Source of the DNA: Lachnospiraceae bacterium
Lineage (GTDB): Bacteria; Bacillota; Clostridia; Lachnospirales; Lachnospiraceae
Assembly: GCA_016282215.1 (NCBI GenBank)
Contig: JAEEKC010000038.1
Span: 1 to 5,002, forward strand
Direction of reading: 5' to 3'
DNA length: 5,002 nucleotides
Positions 1 to 5,002 of this stretch are shown here, in pieces; the first letter of the stretch is position 1; each line of letters opens with the position of its first letter. Both the position numbers and the translations under genes were made by a program. Under the pieces are notes generated by a model. That model was not told the DNA's origin. It searched no databases and saw nothing but the letters and a program-made list of their open reading frames with translations.

Positions 1-2
1 GC

Positions 3-107
3 GGCGCGCTGTTCTGCGAACGCCGCTATGATACCGTGTTCACTTTTCACAACGGCGCGGATTCCTACTATTCTGTGCGCGGATTCAGAGGGTATATTCT
101 TGTCTGA
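3..107 (+). CDS. C-terminal end of an unrecognised protein (partial at the left edge)
   Basis: The frame beginning at base 3 is open from the window edge to a TGA at 105-107 and gives 34 residues rich in aromatic and charged amino acids, ending SVRGFRGYILV. About 21 of the 34 codons end in G or C, and the composition is protein-like. A second + frame (from base 1, stop at 121-123) and one - frame are also open here, so the frame choice rests on codon and residue composition only. The family is not recognised and no function is proposed. The 134-nt gap and separate candidate promoter downstream suggest it is not in an operon with the methyltransferase gene. Confidence 0.4.
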   Translation, partial: GALFCERRYDTVFTFHNGADSYYSVRGFRGYILV

Positions 108-188
108 GTACAGGACTCAATGAAAAAAAACACTGCGATTTCTTGGACTGGAAAAGCGACAAATGTTCTTCATGCTGGCTTCTGAAGG

Positions 189-216
189 TTTACTGTGATA
201 TAACTTCCAGTATAAT
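189..216 (+). promoter_or_regulatory. Candidate sigma-A-type promoter for the methyltransferase gene
   Basis: A perfect -10 hexamer TATAAT (211-216) has a 4/6 -35 match TTTACT (189-194) upstream, separated by 16 nt. Transcription would start near 223, almost at the Shine-Dalgarno (224-231), so the leader would be very short. The rest of 108-241 shows no convincing gene or terminator. It contains a 21-codon open frame at 120-185 (starting MKKNTAISW) with a poor ribosome site, which I do not call. Confidence 0.45.
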
Positions 217-223
217 AACGCGC

Positions 224-231
224 AAAGGAGG
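224..231 (+). promoter_or_regulatory. Strong Shine-Dalgarno that fixes the methyltransferase start
   Basis: AAAGGAGG lies 10 nt upstream of the ATG at 242. The reading frame is open further upstream (a TTG at 143 could extend it by 33 residues). That extension has no good ribosome site, contains the Shine-Dalgarno and the promoter itself, and adds nothing resembling the family. The start at 242 is therefore preferred. Confidence 0.8.
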
Positions 232-241
232 ATTGAATAAT

Positions 242-844
242 ATGTTTTGGGATAAGATTTCACCTATATATGATCTTTTTGAGAACATATATAACGGTAA
301 GGTGTATAGTGGAACAGGGAAAAAGGTTGCGGAGTTTATAGAGCCGACGGATACGGTGTTGGAATGCGCGTGCGGAACCGGAGCTATCAGCATATATATT
401 GCACAAAAGTGCAAGAAACTTATAGCGACTGATTTTGCGCCCGGAATGCTTCGCCGGGCATCGAAGAAGTGCCGTAAGTATCCGAACATAACATTCAAAA
501 AAGCGGATATCACAAATATAAAATGCAAGGATGGGCGATTTGATAAGGTGGTAGCAGGGAATGTGATACATCTTCTGCCTGACCCGGAGAAGGCACTTCA
601 TGAATTGGAAAGGGTAGTTAAGCAGGGAGGTGAGATCATCATTCCGACTTATATCAATATGTCAAAGGGAACGGGAACAGCATCGGTTAAGTTCATTACT
701 CTTCTCGGTGCAGATTTCAAAAGGCAGTTTGATCTGCATTCATACAAGAAATTCTATGAAGAAAAGGGATACACGGATGTTGCGTATCATGTGGTTGACG
801 GACGTATGCCCTGCGCTATAGCGGTGATCAATAAGACGGAGTAG
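242..844 (+). CDS. Class I SAM-dependent methyltransferase (small, UbiE/Methyltransf_11-like)
   Basis: The 200-residue protein has the Rossmann-type SAM fold in the expected order. An N-terminal FWDKISPIYDLFENIY segment resembles the start of UbiE-like enzymes. Motif I is VLECACGTG (about 39-47), the acidic end of strand 2 is IATDFAPGML (61-70), motif II is the KKAD stretch (D89), and FDKVVAGNVIHLLPDP (100-115) is the motif around strand 4. A VVKQGGEIIIPTY strand (125-137) is typical of the family. It should be a soluble cytoplasmic enzyme transferring a methyl group from SAM; the acceptor cannot be deduced. The length is at the short end for the family, with a reduced C-terminal part. Isoleucine codon use is odd: about 9 of 19 are ATA, against about 3 of 21 in the downstream ATPase gene. 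There is no obvious terminator between it and the regulator gene 77 nt downstream, so some read-through is possible. Confidence 0.85.
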   Translation: MFWDKISPIYDLFENIYNGKVYSGTGKKVAEFIEPTDTVLECACGTGAISIYIAQKCKKLIATDFAPGMLRRASKKCRKYPNITFKKADITNIKCKDGRFDKVVAGNVIHLLPDPEKALHELERVVKQGGEIIIPTYINMSKGTGTASVKFITLLGADFKRQFDLHSYKKFYEEKGYTDVAYHVVDGRMPCAIAVINKTE

Positions 845-856
845 ACTGTTTTAATA

Positions 857-886
857 TTGGCGTTTCCGAGGAGGATGAGTTATACT
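857..886 (+). promoter_or_regulatory. Candidate promoter for the two-component operon
   Basis: TTGGCG (857-862, 4/6 to the -35 consensus) and TATACT (881-886, 5/6 to the -10 consensus) are separated by 18 nt. A start near 893 would give a leader of roughly 30 nt. The gap also carries ACTTCACG at 903-910, identical to bases 2931-2938 in the putative operator upstream of the ATPase gene. I see no hairpin with a U-tract here to end the methyltransferase transcript. Confidence 0.35.
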
Positions 887-921
887 ACTGGTAAAATACA
901 TCACTTCACGCGGAGAAATGA

Positions 922-1587
922 ATGAAACAAATACTGGTAGTAGAGGACAACGAAGATTACAGAGAGCTTTTGGAAAACTATTTATCCGAAGCAGGTTTTG
1001 CGGTAACGGCTGTTAGCGATGGATTGAAAGCCTTCGATGCGATTGAAAACAGAGAGTTTAATCTCATTATACTGGATATCATGCTTCCGAAGATTGACGG
1101 TTTTACGCTTTGCGAGCTGATCCGCAAAAAGAGCGAGGTTCCGATTGTTATGCTGACGGCAAAATTCAGTGAGGAAGACCAGCTGCGCGGCTATCAGATG
1201 AAGGTGGATGAGTATATCTCCAAAACCACCTCCATGCCGATCATCACAAGCAAGGTTGAGGCGATTTTACGCAGGGCGGAAAAACAGCCGGAGCAGGTAC
1301 TTTGGTTCAATCAGCTGTCCGTGGATAAAAACACCTATACGGTGACAGCAGACGGCAGCACGCTGGAGTTTACACTGAAGGAATTTGAAATCCTGTATGA
1401 ACTGATTCTCGCAAAGGGAAAGGTCGTTACCAGAAAAAGCCTGCTTTCCAAGCTCTGGGACTATGAATACTACGAAGATACCAGAATCGTAGATACGCAT
1501 ATCAAGAACATCAGGAAAAAACTGGGAGATTCCGACTGCATTGAGACGGTCAGGGGAATCGGCTATAAGCTGGTGGAAAAGACATGA
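922..1587 (+). CDS. OmpR/PhoB-family response regulator
   Basis: This 221-residue protein has the normal length for the family. The receiver domain spans about 1-118, with the acidic pocket E8-D9, phosphoacceptor D52 in LIILDIMLP and switch threonine T79 in VMLTA. The conserved lysine is K101, in DEYISKTTS. The winged-helix Trans_Reg_C domain spans about 125-219, with the recognition helix TRIVDTHIKNIRKKLG (187-202) and the wing ETVRGIGYKL (208-217). It is cytoplasmic and DNA-binding, activated by phosphorylation from the kinase encoded next to it. The ATG at 922 has a GGAG (912-915) six nt upstream; an ATG four nt earlier is out of frame. One oddity is that the lysine is followed by Thr rather than the usual cis-Pro of the K-P-F motif. 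The adjacent ABC operon with 11-bp-phased repeats is its most likely target. It cannot be assigned to a named system such as VanR or BceR from sequence alone. Confidence 0.95.
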   Translation: MKQILVVEDNEDYRELLENYLSEAGFAVTAVSDGLKAFDAIENREFNLIILDIMLPKIDGFTLCELIRKKSEVPIVMLTAKFSEEDQLRGYQMKVDEYISKTTSMPIITSKVEAILRRAEKQPEQVLWFNQLSVDKNTYTVTADGSTLEFTLKEFEILYELILAKGKVVTRKSLLSKLWDYEYYEDTRIVDTHIKNIRKKLGDSDCIETVRGIGYKLVEKT

Positions 1588-2930
1588 AAAATCTGACGAT
1601 CAAAGCGTTTTTAGCCTTTTTCATAAGCTCCTGTATCGTGATCGCCGCATTACTGTTTCTGTTTTCCGTTTTTATCCCGTATTCCGGCGCAAAGCAAAAC
1701 AGAGCCTATATCAAGGCAGAATCGGAGGCGCTTGCCGCAAGATGTCTGAACCGGGAAACCGAAACGGCAAAGCAGGAAATCAACCGGTTTGCAAGCACAA
1801 GCGGTGCCTATGTACAGCTTGCGGAAGCAGACGGAGCGTCGCAGGAGCAAGGCGAAGAGACCCTGATCTATCCTTTGAAGTTTTGTGATTCCGACCGCGA
1901 ATTCGTGCTTCTTGTAACCTACAGCGATGAGCGGACAGCCATGTTTCGCAGTGCGGTCAAAAAGAGTCTGCCGATTGTGCTCGTGCTTGCGTTTTTCCTG
2001 TCTCTTCTTTGTGCAAAGCTTTTTTCCTATCATACAAAGAAGCCGATTGTCAGGATGAGCAAAATTGCACAGAGGATGGCGGAGCAGGACTTCGGCTGGT
2101 ATTGTCCGGATGAGCGGGATGATGAGATCGGGACGTTGGCAAAGAGTTTGAATACGCTCTCGGACGAGCTGAGCGGCGCGCTCACAAAGCTGAACGACAA
2201 AAATTTGTATCTGAAAAATGAAATCGCACTGGAAAAGGAAAAAGAGAGAAGGCGCATGCTCTTTTTCTCCGGCGTATCCCATGAATTGAAGACGCCGATC
2301 TCCGTTGTCATCGGACAGATCGAAGGGATGCAGAAGGGAATCGGGGTCTATAAGGACCGGGACAGATACCTCGAAAAATGCCGCATTACGCTGCGGGAAC
2401 TCCTCGATTTTATCAATGAGATTTTGCTCGTCGCCCATATGGATGTGGCCGCAAACGATGATGTGCAGACTGTAATGCTCGATGCACTGCTTGATGAGGT
2501 GGTCGTATTTTACGATGAACCGATTACGGAAAAAAAGCTGGCGCTTTCCTATGAGGTACCGGACCGCATTCCGTTCCGGGGCGATGAAAAGCTTTTGAAA
2601 AAAGCGATCGGCAATGTCCTCGGAAATGCCATTACCTATACGCCGGCTGAAGGTAACATCAGCGTCAGCCTTTGCCGTACGGAAAAGGATGTAACGCTTA
2701 CGATTGAAAACGGTCCGGCGCATATTGATGAGCAGCATCTGCCGCATCTGTTCGAAGCCTTTTACAGAGCGGACGCAAGCAATAAGGACGGCAGCGGGCT
2801 CGGGCTTTACATAGCCGGTATGGTGCTTGAGATGTGCGGCGCGGTATATGAGATTAAAAACCAAAACAAAGGGGTGGTTTTTACGGTAAAACAAAAGCTT
2901 TCGGAAGAAAACAGGAAAGAGAAACCGTAA
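1584..2930 (+). CDS. Membrane-bound sensor histidine kinase (HAMP-HisKA-HATPase_c)
   Basis: This 448-residue kinase starts inside the regulator's stop codon (ATGA overlap), so the pair is translationally coupled. TM1 is at about 9-31 and TM2 at about 128-148; they flank an extracellular region of about 95 residues with no domain I recognise. A HAMP linker follows (about 147-200, with DEIGTLAKSLN), then a short coiled-coil-like stretch. In the HisKA domain the phospho-acceptor is H233 in FFSGVSHELKTPIS. The ATPase domain carries the N-box KKAIGNVLGNAITYTP (339-354), a divergent G1 box IENGPAHI (374-381), the F-box LFEAFYRAD (389-397) and the G2 box GSGLGLYIAG (403-412). It should autophosphorylate on the histidine and pass phosphate to D52 of the neighbouring regulator. 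The G1 box has Asn where many kinases have Asp, a change also seen in VanS-like kinases. The signal is unknown; coupling to an exporter suggests a peptide, antibiotic or envelope-stress cue. Confidence 0.95.
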   Translation: MKNLTIKAFLAFFISSCIVIAALLFLFSVFIPYSGAKQNRAYIKAESEALAARCLNRETETAKQEINRFASTSGAYVQLAEADGASQEQGEETLIYPLKFCDSDREFVLLVTYSDERTAMFRSAVKKSLPIVLVLAFFLSLLCAKLFSYHTKKPIVRMSKIAQRMAEQDFGWYCPDERDDEIGTLAKSLNTLSDELSGALTKLNDKNLYLKNEIALEKEKERRRMLFFSGVSHELKTPISVVIGQIEGMQKGIGVYKDRDRYLEKCRITLRELLDFINEILLVAHMDVAANDDVQTVMLDALLDEVVVFYDEPITEKKLALSYEVPDRIPFRGDEKLLKKAIGNVLGNAITYTPAEGNISVSLCRTEKDVTLTIENGPAHIDEQHLPHLFEAFYRADASNKDGSGLGLYIAGMVLEMCGAVYEIKNQNKGVVFTVKQKLSEENRKEKP

Positions 2931-2970
2931 ACTTCACGAAAACTCCACATTCCATACAGACACACTACAG
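2931..2970 (+). promoter_or_regulatory. Candidate OmpR-type operator: four 7-mers in exact 11-bp phase
   Basis: ACTTCAC (2931), ACTCCAC (2942), CATACAG (2953) and ACTACAG (2964) start exactly 11 bp apart and share ACTnCA(C/G). The first two also share an AAA prefix that reaches back to the kinase stop codon. OmpR/PhoB-family regulators are known to bind tandem direct repeats with about 11-bp periodicity, placing head-to-tail dimers on one face of the helix. The array lies just upstream of a -10-like element and of the ATPase gene, and directly after the gene pair that encodes such a regulator. The binding itself is inferred. Confidence 0.55.
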
Positions 2971-2982
2971 ATAAAATATGAT
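2953..2982 (+). promoter_or_regulatory. Candidate activator-dependent promoter for the ABC operon
   Basis: TATGAT (2977-2982) matches the -10 consensus at five of six positions; TAAAAT (2972-2977) is an overlapping alternative with the same score. No good -35 exists at the right distance: CATACA (2953-2958) matches only ACA. The -35 zone is instead occupied by the third and fourth phased repeats, the usual layout where an OmpR-family activator replaces the -35 contact. With TATGAT, transcription would begin near 2989, at the base of the hairpin that follows. Confidence 0.4.
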
Positions 2983-2988
2983 ACAACA

Positions 2989-3033
2989 AACAGGTAGTAA
3001 CCGATATGCGGTCCTGCCTGTTTTTATTTTTTT
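2989..3033 (+). terminator. Intrinsic terminator-like hairpin between kinase and ATPase genes (possible attenuator)
   Basis: AACAGGTAG (2989-2997) pairs with CTGCCTGTT (3014-3022) over 9 bp with one U-G wobble. An inner 4-bp stem, ACCG (3000-3003) with CGGT (3009-3012), closes a 5-nt loop. A U-rich run TTTTATTTTTTT follows and ends at 3033. It should stop transcripts coming from the kinase gene. Because it ends only 17 nt before the ATPase ATG and lies downstream of the candidate promoter, it could also act as a leader attenuator or as a 5' stabilising hairpin of the ABC mRNA. Confidence 0.75.
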
Positions 3034-3037
3034 GAAT

Positions 3038-3043
3038 AAGGAG
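3038..3043 (+). promoter_or_regulatory. Shine-Dalgarno of the ATPase gene
   Basis: AAGGAG lies 7 nt before the ATG at 3051 and only 4 nt after the U-tract of the hairpin. Transcription past the hairpin is therefore required for it to be present in the mRNA. Confidence 0.8.
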
Positions 3044-3050
3044 AACGGAA

Positions 3051-3911
3051 ATGAAAATTGATGTTAAGGATGTGACGATGATCTATCCGTCGGGCAAGAA
3101 AGCACTGCAGAATGTAAGCTTTTCGGTGGAAAGTCCGGATTTTGTGGGCATACTCGGACCGAACGGTGCCGGCAAGTCCACGCTGATGAAACTGATGACG
3201 GCGGCGCTTCGCGAAACCAGAGGGAAGATAGAGCTGGACGGAAAAAGTCTTTTGTCGCAGGAAAGCATGCTGAAGCGAAATCTCGGATACCTGCCGCAGG
3301 TATTCGGGCTTTATGATGAGCTGACGGTATGGCAGTTTATGGATTATATGTCGGCACTAAAGGGTATCAAAGACAAAGAGGAAATCGAGTGGGCACTTGA
3401 GCAGACCGGGCTTAAGGACAAACGGAAAATCCGGATCGGAAATCTTTCCGGCGGCCAAAAGCAGCGGGTCGGGATCGCCCAGGCGATTGTGGGACATCCG
3501 GAGCTGATGATCTTAGATGAGCCGACGGTCGGTCTCGATCCGGAGGAGCGGATCAGATTCCGGAATATTTTTTCGGAAATGTCACGGGACCGGATCGTAT
3601 TTCTTTCCACCCATATCGTGGATGATGTGCAGGCCGTTTGCAACAGGGTGCTGGTGATCTACGGCGGCAAGATCCTGTTTGACGGAGCGCCTTCGGATCT
3701 GATCGACAGTACCGTGGATCATGTAGGTTCCTATGTCAGAAGTCTCGACGAGGTAATACCGGAGGATTGTGAGATCGTCTCCAAGGTCAATACCAGAAAC
3801 GGAGTGCTGACCCGCATCGTCGGGGAAAACCTTCCGGATTATGTGGAAAAATGCGAGCCGACCCTCGAAGATGCTTATCTTTACACGGTTGCAGCTCACA
3901 GCAGGTCGTGA
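3051..3911 (+). CDS. ABC transporter ATP-binding protein (CcmA/COG1131-like, exporter type)
   Basis: This is a 286-residue cytoplasmic nucleotide-binding subunit with a complete motif set: Walker A GPNGAGKST (36-44), Q-loop glutamine in GYLPQ (Q83), signature LSGGQ (132-136), Walker B LMILDE (152-157, catalytic E157), D-loop GLDP (161-164) and H-loop STH (H188). The text after the Q-loop (FGLYDELTVWQFMDYMSALKG) and after the D-loop (EERIRFRNIFSEMSRDRIVF) matches the style of single-ATPase exporters that pair with ABC-2 permeases. A C-terminal extension of about 75 residues ends in EPTLEDAYLY, the usual closing motif of this group. It powers the permease encoded 83 nt downstream, probably as a dimer. 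Transport substrate is unknown: peptide antibiotic or lantibiotic resistance, lipid export and envelope maintenance are all possible. Expression is probably controlled by the upstream two-component pair. Confidence 0.95.
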   Translation: MKIDVKDVTMIYPSGKKALQNVSFSVESPDFVGILGPNGAGKSTLMKLMTAALRETRGKIELDGKSLLSQESMLKRNLGYLPQVFGLYDELTVWQFMDYMSALKGIKDKEEIEWALEQTGLKDKRKIRIGNLSGGQKQRVGIAQAIVGHPELMILDEPTVGLDPEERIRFRNIFSEMSRDRIVFLSTHIVDDVQAVCNRVLVIYGGKILFDGAPSDLIDSTVDHVGSYVRSLDEVIPEDCEIVSKVNTRNGVLTRIVGENLPDYVEKCEPTLEDAYLYTVAAHSRS

Positions 3912-3925
3912 TTCTTTCCGTCCGT

Positions 3926-3955
3926 ATGTCCGTACATGGAAGTATGTACGAATAT
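3926..3955 (+). promoter_or_regulatory. Intercistronic inverted repeat between ATPase and permease genes
   Basis: CGTACAT (3931-3937) and ATGTACG (3944-3950) form a perfect 7-bp stem around the 6-nt loop GGAAGT. After one C-A mismatch the stem extends by about four more pairs, including a G-U, to 3926/3955. No U-tract follows, so it is not an intrinsic terminator. It could stabilise processed mRNA, tune the ATPase to permease ratio, or be a protein site. The rest of the 83-nt gap holds only the permease ribosome site (GAAAGGA, 3979-3985). Confidence 0.5.
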
Positions 3956-3994
3956 CAGCAGATCTGTGAAGTAAAATAGAAAGGATAAACAAAT

Positions 3995-5002
3995 ATGAAC
4001 CAGCTGATAAAAGCGATCAGGGCGGAGTTTATTCGCCTGATGAAAAAGAAGACGACATACATTTTGATGCTATGCCATATCATTTCCATTGCAATCTGCT
4101 ACGTGCCATATCTGCAGCGGCAGCTTCGGATTTTTATGAACGATGGTTTTGATGTGATAGCATCCGGAACCAATGAATATATCTACAGACCCTTCGCGAT
4201 CGGCAGTCTGACAGGATCGATCCTTTGGGGCATTTATGTGCTTGCGAGCGCGGACAAAGAAAAAAAGAATAACAGCCGTGAAATGGTAAGCGCCTTTATG
4301 GACGAAAGAAAGCATTCCTTTACACGGATCATGGCTTTTTTGAGTGTTACCATACTGGATACGGTTTTATGCATGCTTGTATTTTTGCCTGTGTGTATGA
4401 AAAAAATGGATTATCTCTTTCAATGGAAGACCTATATTATTTACCCGCTGATCCTGATGCTTTTCGGAATTGCTATGACGGTTTCCTTGATGGAAGGACT
4501 TTACAGGATTTTCGAAAACACGATCGTTTCGCTTCTTGTATTCGGCATTTTGACGGCAGTCCAGTTTACGCCGGCTTTTATAAACAGCGTATTTGTCAGA
4601 TGGAATCTTCCGCAGGAGCTTCCGGTATCCGATACGGTCGGAAGCGCCGGAATACTCAGGATCCTGATCTATACCAGGATCATCCTTTTACTGTGCAGTA
4701 TTTGCATTTGGAGTCTTGCTGCCCTCTTTATCCGAAAATACCAATACGGACCGGCCAGATCCTTTCTGGTCAGTTTGAAAAAACCGCTCAGGCTGACGGT
4801 TCCCGTGCTGTGCGCCCTGATCGCTGCCTTTATGGTCATCAGGCAGCCCTTTATCGATCACGGACCGATCGTTGTAGAAGATATCGGCAATGTCTTCGAG
4901 ACGAGCTGGGATCTGGCGGCAGAGTGCAGTAAGGTCCAGAGAGATTATTATTTCGATACGCTAAAGGGAACGATCCGTGGGACCTATAAGCTGACGATCG
5001 AC
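3995..5002 (+). CDS. ABC-2 type transporter permease (N-terminal 336 residues, continues past the window)
   Basis: From the ATG at 3995, preceded by GAAAGGA at a 9-nt spacing, the frame stays open to the last base. The start MNQLIKAIRAEFIRLMKKKTTY is the usual amphipathic entry of ABC-2 permeases. By eye, hydrophobic segments fall at about 21-40, 67-85, 112-135, 146-168, 176-196, 222-246 and 266-283, so the first six form a typical ABC-2 core. After the seventh the chain turns polar (from about 285) and ends in YYFDTLKGTIRGTYKLTID, which looks like beta-strand material rather than membrane. This suggests a fused soluble or extracytoplasmic domain, or a large loop before more helices. It should form the membrane channel driven by the ATPase upstream. 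The true length and the substrate cannot be seen here. Another + frame open at 4369-4932 is a shadow. Confidence 0.88.
   Translation, partial: MNQLIKAIRAEFIRLMKKKTTYILMLCHIISIAICYVPYLQRQLRIFMNDGFDVIASGTNEYIYRPFAIGSLTGSILWGIYVLASADKEKKNNSREMVSAFMDERKHSFTRIMAFLSVTILDTVLCMLVFLPVCMKKMDYLFQWKTYIIYPLILMLFGIAMTVSLMEGLYRIFENTIVSLLVFGILTAVQFTPAFINSVFVRWNLPQELPVSDTVGSAGILRILIYTRIILLLCSICIWSLAALFIRKYQYGPARSFLVSLKKPLRLTVPVLCALIAAFMVIRQPFIDHGPIVVEDIGNVFETSWDLAAECSKVQRDYYFDTLKGTIRGTYKLTID

Noticed and set aside
1..120. Alternative + frame 1 and the open - frame over the left edge
   Set aside because: Frame 3 has better G/C third-position bias and a more protein-like composition. The - frame has no ATG start after its upstream stop. 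The choice remains uncertain because so little is visible.
120..185. 21-codon open frame starting MKKNTAISW after the partial gene
   Set aside because: It has only a weak AGGA four nt upstream, is very short and has no recognised homology; chance cannot be excluded.
143..241. Extended N-terminus of the methyltransferase from a TTG at 143
   Set aside because: The extension spans the promoter and Shine-Dalgarno, lacks its own ribosome site, and the family N-terminus begins at the ATG at 242.
875..925. 16-codon leader frame overlapping the regulator start, preceded by GAGGAGG
   Set aside because: The Shine-Dalgarno-like run abuts the ATG with no spacer, so initiation is unlikely. It would end in the regulator's first codons, but nothing else supports a leader peptide.
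1650..2894. Long antisense open frame (about 414 codons) opposite the kinase gene
   Set aside because: The + strand frame has every kinase motif in order; the antisense product has no recognisable domain and is a by-product of the kinase codon bias.
3582..3992. 136-codon antisense frame across the end of the ATPase gene
   Set aside because: It is a shadow of a clearly coding + strand gene and has no domain or ribosome site support.
4369..4932. 187-codon + frame inside the permease gene
   Set aside because: It is out of frame with a permease frame that is open for 336 codons, has a good ribosome site and encodes clear membrane helices. The alternative product is low-complexity and has no ribosome site.

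Overview
The window looks like chromosomal DNA of a low-to-mid GC Firmicute, most likely a gut- or rumen-type member of the Clostridia (Lachnospiraceae-like). The signs are strong AGGAG-type ribosome binding sites, AT-rich sigma-A-like promoter elements, a Firmicutes-style OmpR/HisKA two-component pair directly upstream of an ABC-2 type exporter, and genes that all run on the + strand. The taxonomic call is an inference from style, not from a marker gene.

Layout: (i) 3-107, the last codons of an unrecognised gene. (ii) 108-241, a gap with a candidate promoter (TTTACT / TATAAT) and a strong Shine-Dalgarno. (iii) 242-844, a small class I SAM-dependent methyltransferase with codon use unlike the genes that follow. 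(iv) 845-921, a short gap with a candidate promoter. (v) 922-1587 and 1584-2930, an OmpR-family response regulator and a membrane histidine kinase, overlapping by 4 nt (ATGA). (vi) 2931-3050, a dense 120-nt regulatory gap. It holds four 7-mers of the form ACTnCA(C/G) spaced exactly 11 bp apart, a -10-like TATGAT, then a strong intrinsic-terminator-like hairpin with a U-tract ending 17 nt before the next ATG. (vii) 3051-3911, an ABC transporter ATPase with all catalytic motifs intact. (viii) 3912-3994, a gap with a perfect 7-bp inverted repeat. (ix) 3995-5002, the first 336 residues of an ABC-2 type permease that continues beyond the window.

Probable logic: the kinase senses an extracellular or envelope signal and phosphorylates the regulator. 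The regulator binds the 11-bp-phased repeats and drives the downstream ATPase/permease pair. This is the familiar arrangement of peptide-antibiotic sensing and detoxification, or of envelope-stress exporters, but the substrate cannot be read from the sequence. The main points for a second look are the phased operator, the hairpin wedged between that operator and the ATPase start codon, and the permease's non-membrane segment beginning near residue 285, which hints at a large fused domain outside the window. I see no mobile element, CRISPR array, rRNA or tRNA.
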